Assembly: GCA_907163345.1 (NCBI GenBank)
Contig: CAJQUN010001078.1
Coordinates: forward strand, 1 to 64,000
Direction: 5' to 3'
DNA from: Haberlea rhodopensis
Lineage: Eukaryota; Streptophyta; Magnoliopsida; Lamiales; Gesneriaceae
DNA length: 64,000 nt
Every line of letters starts with the position of its first letter. Position 1 is the first letter of the stretch. A program made the position numbers and the translations under genes. Positions 42,473 to 53,347 of this stretch are shown here, one piece after another. The notes below the pieces were generated by a model that ran no database searches, was not told where the DNA came from, and was given only the letters and a program-made list of their open reading frames with translations.

Positions 42473-44433
42473 TGTAGGGTCTTCCTACCTTAACATCATT
42501 TTAATAGCGTATTATGAACTAAACATGCATTAGAGACATCTTAGAGTTCTGGTTGTTATGTGAGCTCAATGTAATAACAGGCCAAAATGAAACTTCAATA
42601 GTTAGTTAATTACATTCCCCAAAAAGAATGTTAAGGCTAACAAAAATCCTGTATCTATCTTCTTATGCTCCTTTAGCTCACTATCTCAACCCGACCCTTG
42701 GTCTCGATCCAAAAGTGTACCTACAGGAACAACTCATCGTGAGCATGTACATCGTTACTTATCATCATGAATTAATGGCGTATAAATAATGCATGGAAAT
42801 AATTGATAACATATACTTCCTGTTTAATAGTACTATCCTTCCTTGGTTGTCCCTGTGTCATAATTACGCATATAATCATTAGCTCAAGACATGAGTAAAT
42901 AACATCATATTTCGTATATAAGCTCACAATCCATGTTAATTAGAAATGGGACTGTCCGGGTTCTATTATGACAGCGGCACAATTGGTCCCCTCGCTTGAC
43001 ATAACACATCTTATGATACCCATCGCTACGCCTTGATAGCGGATGTATCCCTTATTCAGCGGATGATACCCATCGCTACACCTAGCGGATGTACCCCATC
43101 GCTCAGCGGATGATACCCATCGCTACACCTAGCGGATGTACCCCATCGCTCAGTTATATGAGCGGCAAGACCTTCCTCGCTTGCCCATAATAGTCACCGG
43201 ACATTCGACCACTCTAAGTAGCATAGTCAAACATGCGTCATCATCTTATAAGGATCATCATTTCAAACATCATCATCATATCCTAATTATCATCGTAACA
43301 TTATATCATCTTTGTTTATCACCATATCATCATAATCATCATCATAAATACTTATGCAAATTGATGCAAAGTCATGGTTTAGGGATAAGTTACCGTTGAT
43401 GCCCGTACGTTTCCTACGTACCTTATCAAAATGTGGTGAAGTCGTAGTACTTTATCTTCTCGAAGTTGTGGGTCCTTGGGATGGTTCTACACAACCATAC
43501 AATTCAATATTAGAAGCTAATCATAGTCCAATATACAAAATTCCCATAAAAATGCCAAAAACACACTTTTGTGTGTCTCGCGATCGATCGCCAAGTCGTC
43601 CCGATCGATCGCGAGATCACACTGCCCGCATCAACAATTTTATGCATTCGGCGATCGATCGCCACCTTTGGCGCGATCGATCGCCAAGCTCACCGATCGA
43701 TCGCCCAAAAGTGGCGATCGATCGCCAAAGGCTTCTGGAGCCTACTGCCTGCTCGCGATCGATCGCCAAAAACGGGCGATCGATCGCCAGCCTCTGTACA
43801 ACGAAAATCTCCATTTTTGCACCTTTAAACCTTACCAACCTCAACCATCATTTATACCAACATCTTAAAAACATTAAAACACTCAAAACCTTCATTACAC
43901 ATCATAAAACCATTAAAAATCCAACATCCCACCAAGAATCACACTAACCCAAACAAACCCATTTCAAACTCTTTTTAAAACCCTTCCAAAACTTAACAAC
44001 CATTTCAAGAACATCAATAAGTGCTATATAAACATCATAGGCACTAAATCTTACCAAGAAATGCAAGAAGGAAGCTTTTACAAGAATTTCTTCCCACCTT
44101 TAGGGTTAATTTCGAAAATGAGGGAAAGGGAATTTGGGAAAGTGATTTTGGGAGTTTGAGTGTAAAAGTGAGGTGAGGTAAAAGTGGTGGGTTATGTCTT
44201 ACTTTTAATTTGTACCCCAATAACAACATGATGTATTTAAAATACATTAACATGATAAGCATTACCAAATTGCAATCAACTTCATTAAACCCACATCATC
44301 CTCATACTTAAAATTAACATCCTTAAATCATGTTACTTCTTCATTTCCCAAACATGACTTAAACATCATAATAATTCATCATATAAACATAATTAATGTT
44401 CAAGTTACCATCAATTAATTTCGGGGCATCACA
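42473..44433 (-). repeat. Element F 5' LTR
   Basis: 1961 bp, nearly identical to 28136-30096. Minus-strand start is TGTGATGCCCC. It contains the palindrome cluster 43578-43790, GTACGT repeat 43404-43420 and AGCG...CCGCT repeats near 43005-43170. Confidence 0.95.
43578..43790. repeat. CGATCGATCG palindrome cluster, F 5' LTR
   Basis: About seven copies, all with an intact CGATCGATCG core. Confidence 0.94.
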
Positions 44434-44436
44434 ACA

Positions 44437-44588
44437 GGCGATCGATCGCCTGTTATGAGGCGACCGATCGCCGAGAGGCAGTAGCCAAATCGAAGGATAG
44501 GCGATCGATCGCCATGTTTGAGGCGACCGATCGCCGCGAAGGAAATTTTGAGGCGATCGATCGCCTGGGTGAAGCGATCGATCGCCGC
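44437..44588. repeat. Palindrome cluster of B 3' LTR, right part
   Basis: Six copies, alternating GGCGATCGATCGCC and GGCGACCGATCGCC, continuing 28071-28106 across element F. Confidence 0.92.
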
Positions 44589-45680
44589 CTGTGGAATTTT
44601 GGAAAATGGTTTCTTTTGTCAAATTTTTGGTATTTGGCTATTATTTGGCTTCTAATATGACGTTGTGTGATTGTGTAGAACCATCCCAGGTAGCAACGCA
44701 ACCGAGGAACTGAAGCCAGATCAATTCCACTTTTGGAAAGGTACGTAGTGGACGTACGGGCACCCAACGGTACATGTATCTTATATACTCATTGTTTATG
44801 CATTGTGGATGCGAGTATATATGTGGTATTGCATTGTGGATGCAAATACATGTTATGCATAATGTTCATAGATGCATATGATTATTGGTGCACATCCCAT
44901 GAGTCGTGGTCATCCCTTGATGATTTTAATGCTTGCCGCTATTTGTTTTGGTTCCGCTAAATGTGAAGCGAGGGGTGGGAGCGCCGCATGTCACATTTGA
45001 GCGTGGTTATCATATAGGGCGAGGAAAGGGTATTTGCCGCTCAATGAGAGGCGAGGGGTGGGAGTCCCGCAGTCCATTGAAGCGAGGTTATCCTATGCCG
45101 CCTATATGTAAATAAGCGAGGGGCATTAAAATACATTGTGATGGACAGACTAGGGATTGGTGATCAGTATTTCGTATTGATGAATGGTATATGTTCATGA
45201 CATGTTTTGACCATTAAAAATAATCTGTTGATTATACTCATGAGTTATGGTACAGGGACAACTAAACGGGAAGCGTTTGTAATGCATGGGAAAACAGGAA
45301 GTGTTTTATTATGATTATGCATTTACGCTTTATCTTCATATTGTGTTGAATATGAATGATTATTATTGCTCATGTTTGGGGGTTGTCCTTGTAGGTACAC
45401 GTTTGGCATGATAGGAGGGCTAGACGGGTTGAGACAGTGAGCTTGAAGAGCATCCTTGGTAGATGAAGGACAGGATTATTTTGCCTAGTGTCTACTCTAG
45501 GAGTAGTGTAAAACTAGTTGATAGCATTCATTGATTGGAATGTAATTAATCCTTTTGGTAGTCCTTATTTTTGGCATGTAATGCTTAAGCTCATAGACTC
45601 AACACGTTCTTTTACACTCTGATCTTTTATATTAGCTCTATTATGCCTTGATTCCGCACTTAAGGATTAGGGTCCTTACA

Positions 45681-45968
45681 TGTGATGTGCTTTTATTCGG
45701 GATAGCTCAATTTATGGGGAGACTCTGCCCAATTTTTTATAAAAGGCCACAATGTAAAAAGTGGCGTAATGGGAATGGTAATGGGCGAAATCTATGAGTC
45801 TATTTGTTGGTAGAGATGATCTTATAACGTCGAACATTAAAGAAATTTTGTAATTGACATTCAATGGTAAAGTATCATCTGAGTTTCCAGATTGATTTTT
45901 ACTGAAAGCATGTGCCACATATAGTGGTTAATACACTAATCAAGGGTTAAGGGCTAGGGGTCCTTACA
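45681..45968 (+). repeat. LTR H fragment (family D), 3' end, target of element B
   Basis: It matches the last about 285 bp of LTR D (24175-24459), including GGGATAGCTCAATTTATGG and the end GGTCCTTACA. Its first part lies left of element B, outside the window. It is followed by TTAGTGGTAT, the first bases of a primer-binding site, which then breaks off at 45978. Confidence 0.85.
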
Positions 45969-46029
45969 TTAGTGGTATGACGTACGGGCATCCCAACGGT
46001 AACATGTATTAAATGTTCATTAATTGACA

Positions 46030-46034
46030 TATGG
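46030..46034. repeat. Target-site duplication of element I (TATGG), left copy
   Basis: TATGG at 46030-46034 is repeated at 56237-56241. Confidence 0.93.
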
Positions 46035-48922
46035 TGTAAGGCCCCGATACTAATTAATCCGGATTAACGATGATTAAGCAAACCCGGATAATTAAAAGTG
46101 TAAACTTTAAATTAAGGTGTCCCGACTACGATGAGTCAACCAACTAGTGGAACATGTTTTAGTGCATGAGCATGTGCATGATCACATGGCACTTGGAGAA
46201 CACATGCCACTAATTAATTTAACTCATGTTTAATACATGATTTTGGACCATTGTTCTTGCAAGATAATGATGTATTGACATGTGGATTCCAACATGCATC
46301 AAATAAATTAAAAAACATGCCCAAATGGCATAGGAAGCCACGCCTACCATGCAAGATTCAGATTTGGGGGTTGCTTTTTAGCTAGCACTTCCTTTCTCTA
46401 ATTCATAAAAAGTTTCCTCTTCCTTCTCTCATCCCCATTTTCGAAAATGCAGCCTTTCTTTCACCCCAAATTTCTTTTAAGTTTGTGAATGCATGTTACA
46501 TGCAATTAAGGATTTAGAAGCTACAAGGCTAGGGAAGAAGAACCCATCAAGAATTTTCTGATTTGGAGCAAATTGGAAAAGTGAAAGCTTGGTTTGAGCT
46601 AGGTTGATGGTTTGTGCATCAAATCTTCAAGAGGAGTGAAGGTATAACACTTTTATTGATTTTTATATACCTTGGTGTTGTTTAAGGATCGAAATTTATG
46701 AGTCTTGGCATGAGAATTGTAGATAACTTGCTGTCAAAAAGTGTGCCACAGATTTCAGCATGCATGTATCTGTCATTTCGAATTTTTGGTTTAGTTAAGT
46801 TTAAAATTTGAGGTTGGGATTCAAATACAAGTTGTATCTTGTTAGAATACCTTCGATTTGACAGTAAATTCGACTAATTTGGAATTCTGATGAAAAAGTT
46901 ATGAACATTTTACCAATATATGTAAAATCTGGAAATTTAGTGCATGCGAGTTTTATGCATCGAGTTCTTCGAGTTTCTGGGTAAATTGGTTTCCGAATTT
47001 GATGTTGGTATTCAAATAAAAGTTGTAGATATATGTGTTTTAGTCCTGTGGTTAAAATTTGAGACAATTTGGACTTAACATGAATGAGTTATGATGTTTG
47101 TACCACAAGGTGCACAATCTGGAACATGCATGTAGGCGGGTTGCACATGCAGTGTGTGCTTGGTAAATCTGGGAAACATGTGCTACGATTTTGACCTTGG
47201 TGTCTGAATAAAAGTTGTAAATCATTGAGTTATCTTGCATTAGAAACTGGTCTCACATGATTTGGAGTTTATATGTGCAAGATATGCACTTTTTACTAGA
47301 ACTGCTCACTCTGTCAAAACAGAGTGTATAGGTATTTTCAACACTGCCATACTTTGTTTTGCATGTGCCTCTAGATGAGCGAACTAGCTTCTGGATTTCA
47401 AATATGAACTTTAGTACATTGAGGTTTTGTGATTTTCCCACTAGCCGCAAGTCATTTGGACATCATATGAATTTATTACGAATTTTATACAAAAATGGGT
47501 CAGGCTGGAATTTGGTGAATTGTTCTGTTTTTCCAGCAGATTGTTCTTGGCCATTTTACCTAGGCTAAATGAACGAATTTGAAGATGAGTTGAACTGATG
47601 AAATGTTCATTTTTGAGTTAGCTTTGAAAATAAATTGGACCCATATGAGTTTATTAAGTATTGGACAAGTTATGAGCCGATCTCTACAGTTGCGCAGACT
47701 GAAATTTAGAGAATTGGTTTTGGGTCTAAGTTTGAGTTTTATTTTGATAAGCTTAATGCTAGTATGTGACATTATGTTGTATTTGGAACTATTATGACCA
47801 GGTTAATAGATTCCGTGGTTGATATGAGAAGTCTCGGTAGATTAGCTTGGGTCGAGGTACGTTGAAATGAGTTTTATCATGACGTCTGGCAAAGACGTGT
47901 AATGATGCTAATGTATGGCCTTATATGTCATTATTTGATTTATATGACTTATTTGTCACTATATGATTCTTATGTGACTATATGACATGATAAATGTCTT
48001 GGATTACATTATATGTGAAATTACATGATTTGTATATACTTTCACATGAGATTGCATGATATATTGAGTTGCATATGTCATTTGATGCATAAATGATTCA
48101 TGGGCATATCATATTGATCTATCATTCCTTTGATATCCATGATTTGACTGAGTTGACTTACTCTGAGTGTCGGGTACGACGAGCATGGCGATGACAGGCA
48201 GTATAGGTAGTAACTGTAGTCACGTGCAGGTGCGACCGGACCTAGACACGAGGGCTGGATGCAGTAACGTACATAGGATGAGTTTTCCTAGCGCAATGTA
48301 CGTATACTGTCACCCTCTGCTCGAGCTTTGATGATTTGATGATACCTTCCTTTGGACTCCGATTTTTGGTATTTTGATATTCGATTCCTTGTACCCATTC
48401 ATACATCGCATTCATACATGGTATGCATTGCATGATACTTTGTCATTTGACATGATTTATTTATTTCTCGTACTGGGGTACTGACCCCCTTTGTGGGGGC
48501 TGTCATGTCTTTTGTTGTCCGGACATGACAGGCTTTACAGGAGGACATGGAGACGATGCTTACAGCGACGCATCGAGAGATACCAGAGCTCCTTGAGAGC
48601 GAGCTCAGGTTTATGTTTTATTTTGAGTCCCAGTAGTTGTTAGAATATTTTTAATTATGTTTTGAATTACCGGGGTATGCCCCGAGTATCTGTATTTTAA
48701 GTATTCTACTACTGGTTGATTTATACTTGATATGGATGTTATGCTCAACGTGTTAAATTGGAAACTGGAATTACGTATTTTCAGTATCACTATATATGTA
48801 TCACCTAAAAGCGAAAATTTTTTAGGGCCATTTGATAAGACCTTTGAAATAAATCTTCCGCTGTTTACGCAAATTAATCATTATGTGTTAATTAAACACC
48901 ACATTAGGATCGGGCCCTCACA
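46035..48922 (+). repeat. Element I 5' LTR
   Basis: 2888 bp, TGTAAGGCCCCG to GGGCCCTCACA. A donor-like AAG|GTATAACA lies near 46642, an acceptor-like TTATGACCAG near 47802, and a second donor-like GAG|GTACGTTG near 47857 without the ACGTAC arm. The interval between the first two holds degenerate repeats. The CCCC..GGGGGCTGTC run near 48481-48535 resembles the GTTGGGGGCTGTCTC run of D and G. There is no palindrome cluster and no gene. Confidence 0.94.
46810..47800 (+). repeat. Degenerate tandem repeat inside I 5' LTR
   Basis: About five highly diverged units, roughly 180-210 bp apart. They are recognisable by AAGTTGTA, then ATTTGGA..T, then GAGTTATGA and TCTGGAA (for example 46829, 47011, 47212). 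The copy in the 3' LTR is at about 54123-55113. Confidence 0.55.
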
Positions 48923-48925
48923 TTA

Positions 48926-48937
48926 TGGTATCAGAGC
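48926..48937 (+). other. Primer-binding site of element I
   Basis: TGGTATCAGAGC, three bases after the 5' LTR, matching initiator Met tRNA. Confidence 0.94.
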
Positions 48938-51900
48938 ATATATCTGGGATATGCTCGAATTAGAGTTAGGACACTGAGAATAGACACAAATGAATTGTTT
49001 GTGCATGTGTCTGACTATGTGATTTTATATGCTCTTGCCTGCTATGTTTACATGTTAGATAATGAACTGTTAGACATGTAATGGATTATTAAGCAAGGAT
49101 AGCGAGATGTCATATCTCTGAATATTTTAATATGCTGATTTGCATAGAATCTAGAAAATTTGAATGCTGAGTTGCATATATTCTAGAGAATTTGAGAATT
49201 TTATTTGTTAGCACTGATAGTTGCTGACCGGATGATGATGTAGAATAAGTGATGAGAACATCTCTGACTTGAGATTGATGTTTTGATTTTATGATGAACA
49301 GTTAGTGTTGGACAGGTAGTAGCGATACAGACTTTAAGAGCCATTTATTGTACCTGTAAGCATTGTAAACTGTTAATTGAATTATAACATAGTGATAACT
49401 TTTGAGACTTCTATTTATCACTTTGGGACTTAATCCTTGTGAATAGTGGGATGACACTAGAACTAATTAAAACGCATTTTGGTGATTGACATCAGGAATT
49501 TAAGTCTGAAAGACCAAGATTATACGCATGAGTTTACATCAAAACCTATATACGCCAAGATGAGAATATTAGAACTTGAGGATATTGAAATTAGCGATTT
49601 CTCAATTGAAGGATCAAGTATAGCTGTTGTGAGAAACAACGAGAATTGGTTTGAATGAGGACTTGGATTTGGGGACTGTCGTAATTTAGTTCCAGTCTAT
49701 GTGTCCGAACTATGCATAAATACTACACTATGAACTCTTTTAGATGAGAGTATCTAGAGTAATGGTAGTGATGGAATACGAGTTTTCCCTCTTGTTGACA
49801 CGGGAAAGAATGTTTACGAGAAAGTCATGTTGATGACATGAAAAATGATAATCGATTATCGTGGACTTGAGAAATATGAATATATGCTTAATCTCAATAA
49901 CTATTCACTAGTGAAGGGATTAGAGATCGACTGAAGAATAAGACACCGATGTGGTGCGAAGTAGTTAAATTGGATTAAAGATTAATGAAGTGATTATCAT
50001 TGGAGTAATCCAAGTAGTCCTAGAAAAGTTTTAGAAGTATCACTCAAATTTATCCAGCTCTAGTAGTTCTAGAGGTACTATGAGATTGTAGAATACCAAA
50101 CTTTTCGAGGTCACTGTGGATGTAAATATCTACTGATCTATTTGAAAGAATAATAGGAACTGATATCGATTGTGGCCAGTCATAGCATGTCCATGAAGTG
50201 CTCAGGAATAGATGCAGCCATAACAACAAATACCCTGAGCTAGGGGTAGATATCATGGTGGTTATTCTTTACGACCACTCGGTTTCAGCAGCAGTTAATT
50301 ACCTGTAGACCAGAGAGTATACCTTGACAATGGGATTGAGATGTCTCCAGGATATATAACCATTTCGATTTTGGCAATGATAGAAATGCTAGTGATCACA
50401 GATACATGTTGTGTATTGGTCACACGGCACGAGTTTGAGTTGAGATAACATCATTGGTTTCATATATTGCATCAAATGTGCATTGATAATGATGATTGGG
50501 AAAATACACCAGCAGTGATAATTATACTATCCACACTTGTAATAGTGAACTACAAATTTCAGTTTGTTGATAGTGTTGTGGATTTGAATTAAATGATGTT
50601 GTCAAAATATGGTTTTGATTGTATCAAGGGCATGAATACTCTGATAAATTTTGAGGATATCGTAAGTTGATTTCAGGGTATAATGAATTTTTAACCGTCT
50701 TCTGGATACAAATGAAATGTTTATCGCCACGAATAGCAAGCTAAGATACTGATAGTATCAGCTATGAAAATATTGTGGTTGCAATACTTGGAAAACGAGG
50801 GATATTTGATAATAAGCAGTTGATGCTTATCAAAAAGAGTCGAGGTTGACGGATATTATAGAGGTAAGAAAACCTACCAAGATTTTTCCTGAGGAAATGA
50901 AAGAATTTTCACTAAAGAAGGAAATTGATTTTAACTATTCGTTGATGACAAGGAATAGATTTGATATCGAAAGCACTGTACGGAATGTCATCAGCAGAGT
51001 TGACAGATATATGAATAGTTGCTGAATATCCTCGATACTGGTACATATGTCTGAGTATGTCACCTTGAGGGAACATCAGTATTGTTCGTGAAGAAGAAAA
51101 ATGATATGATGAAGATGTGTATCGATTAAAGGTAGTTGAATCGGGCTATTGTCAAGAATAAATACCCACTGCCTAAGATCGAAAAGTAACTGATCAAGTT
51201 GTAAGGAACTTTGATGTATAAAAAGAACGATTTTCACTATGGTTACCATCAATTTGAGTCAGAAGAGAAAATGTTCTCTAGGCAATTGGTCAAACCAGAT
51301 ATAGACATTTTGAATTTTTGGAAATGTCGTGTGGTCTGACAATTATACCGGTAGAGTTATGAATTTGATGAAGAAAATTTTCCGTAACTTTTGGGTGGAA
51401 GTGTAATCATAATCATCAGTGGTATACTAGTGTATACGAGATCCGGAAGGAACCACAGAGAACACATGTGATTGATTTTTCAGACGCTTCGTGAAGCTCA
51501 AAGGGTGTACCAAGTTATTGAAATGTAAATCTTGGTTGAATCAAGTGTTGTTTTGGGATAGGTGATATCATCTCACCAGATACCTGTTGATTCCAGTAAA
51601 GTAAAAGATAGTACTAATTTGGCGAAGACCAATCATTGTACTCAAGATGAAAAGTTTTATGAATTTTGACAGATACTACAGGCTTTTACGGAAGGATATT
51701 CTAGGATGGCCTGTCTTATGAACTAATTGACCAAGAAGAAATTTGATATTCGTTTGGTCAGATGAATGAGAAAGGAGTTTTCATAATTGAAACTGAAATG
51801 GACTACAACCCCAATGTTGATTTTGTTTAACTGGTTCAGGGAGATATGTAGTTGTGCAAATATGTATGTCAAAGATTTGAAGATATGTTCTAATGTATCA

Positions 51901-53300
51901 TGACAAGATGATTGCATATTCTTGAGATATAAGCGATGACTAGATTTATTAAAGAATTTGACTTAGATAGTCAATATAAATCAAGGAAAATGAAACTAGT
52001 AGCAGATGCACTGAACATAAAAGTGCAAGGTGCAATGGTAGCATCGATGTTTGCTTTGCAGTTTGATAATCTCTGATTTTGATGATCGGAAAGACTCGAA
52101 GGACAGACCCATGCAGATATTGAGTTAAGAAATTGGTTCTGTCTTATCAACAAAGTAAATTTAGTATGCCATTTAGTGGTGGTTGCGAATGAAAGATCAG
52201 TATATATCATCGAATTTTACTGATTTGAAGGACGTATTACATCAGAAAGCACACTATAGAGAACATAGTGTTATTCTGGGAATGATGAGATGTATCATTC
52301 TCGAGATCCTATTTATGATGAGATGGTATAAATAAAGAAATTTTTGAATTTTGTGGCAAAAAATTGTTTGACATGCCAGCAGGTCAAGATAAAATACGAG
52401 ACCTAATGGGATATTACAGGATTTGTAAGTACCACAATGAATTTGGGAAATTTCTAGTTTTGAGTTTTATAGCTCAAATATTTACAACCAGAGATTGTGA
52501 AACAAGTTGAATCGAAATTGACTGACTATTCAATGCAAGATATTGATTTCATGTGATAGTCTATATGTCTATGAGAAGACGACATGTTTAAGATATGGAT
52601 AATGTGGTTTAGTAACAGTGAGTTTCTGTAATAGATGTATCTGATTGAGATCCGAGGATAATATCAGAATTCGAAACTATTTTCAGAATGTAATGGATAC
52701 TAAGTTGGCAATGAGTATTGCTTAGCATACCCATACAGATGGATCAACTGAGAAAATATCCAGACTTTGGAAGTCATGTCTAATTAATAGTGGTGATTTA
52801 GTGGGAATTGACTGAAATCATTATTCACCAGTAGAATTTTCCTATAATTTAAGTTTCAGAAAACTTTTGGGATGGCATCGGTTCAGGTTTTGCAGAGCCA
52901 GAATTATCGATCGGTGATGTGATGATAGAAAATTGATAAGAAATTTTGGCATAACTTAAGAATTTTGAGAAAAATACCAGGAACGATGAAAATTTCTGCG
53001 AAAACATTGAAATTTGGCTTGAGGTGAGCAGATTTGCTACGCCAAAGAGAATTATATCGTTAGACTCCGAGTTGAGAATCAGGTAAATATGAAAATATTA
53101 CATTTGCGATGATCAATATGATTCGTTAAGTGAGGTTTGATGTTGCCTCGATATTTTGAACTTGGTGGAATCATAGAGAACTTTGATTAGGTGGTAGATC
53201 GTTGAGACGACCACAGCAGTTGTCATTGATACATGATGATCCTTAAGTATCTATGAATGAGATTGAGACATCTCATATGATTTAATTTATTGAGTGGTGC
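48938..53300 (+). pseudogene. pol: Element I gag-pol remnant, many stops and frame changes
   Basis: No gag domain is readable in 48938-49780. A protease-like LVDTG is near 49793. RT traces: LFVKKK..CID near 51080-51130 with TAA and TAG replacing two codons, IVKNKYPLPKI near 51148-51182, RYRHFEFLEM near 51298, and ILVYTRS near 51424, where the two catalytic aspartates are replaced by Ser-Gly (51418-51423). RNase H: ADALN near 52005. Integrase: CLTCQQVK near 52366, SD-DPR near 52640, and A-HTHTDG near 52722. Fragments are in different frames. The order is normal for Ty3/Gypsy, so the whole pol decayed in place. Confidence 0.85.
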
Positions 53301-53310
53301 TCAGTTTTGC

Positions 53311-53347
53311 GATTTCGAGGACGAAATCTTTTTAAGAGGGGAAGAAG
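53311..53347 (+). other. Hairpin plus polypurine tract of element I
   Basis: GATTTCG-AGGA-CGAAATC at 53311-53328 is intact although pol is ruined. AAGAGGGGAAGAAG (53334-53347) directly precedes the LTR. Confidence 0.87.

Larger units (their letters stand above)
28136..44433 (-). mobile_element. Element F: complete Ty3/Gypsy chromovirus, minus strand, carrying G
   Basis: It is about 8.7 kb without G. On the minus strand: 5' LTR 44433-42473, PBS 42468-42457, gag-pol from 42279, polypurine tract 30110-30100 and 3' LTR 30096-28136, with ACAGG duplications. The LTRs are each 1961 bp and differ at about seven sites by eye, many of them C-T or G-A at CpG. Gag-pol shows no stop or frameshift apart from the G insertion. 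It was probably an autonomous element until G landed in its chromodomain. Confidence 0.95.
1..45680 (+). mobile_element. Element B: Ty3/Gypsy chromovirus, 5' end outside window, host of the nest
   Basis: This element is reconstructed from collinear pieces: gag 1-217 and 9272-9563, end of gag and protease 12190-12810, RT to chromodomain 24465-27296, and the 3' LTR 27331-28135 plus 44439-45680. Each piece resumes where the previous one stopped once the insertions A, E, D and F and their 5-bp duplications are discounted. Its 5' LTR and gag start lie left of base 1. The gene is dead: there is an extra base near position 100, a 20-bp deletion near 12350, and in-frame stops at 25437 and 25614. Its right flank is a D-family LTR (H), so B inserted into that LTR. 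Its own target-site duplication cannot be checked because the left end is missing. Confidence in the reconstruction is high. Confidence 0.9.
27331..45680 (+). repeat. Element B 3' LTR, interrupted by element F
   Basis: LTR parts are 27331-28135 and 44439-45680, about 2.05 kb in total. It starts TGTGATATCCCC and ends CCTTACA. It is a diverged member of the A/C family: donor-like site at 27827, palindromes at 28071-28106 and 44437-44588, acceptor-like site at 44678, GTACGT repeat at 44741-44757, GCG...CCGC block at about 44965-45125. F lies inside the palindrome cluster. Confidence 0.92.

Noticed and set aside
45979..46034. A separate short insertion between H and I
   Set aside because: It continues on the other side of I as part of K once the TATGG duplication is removed.
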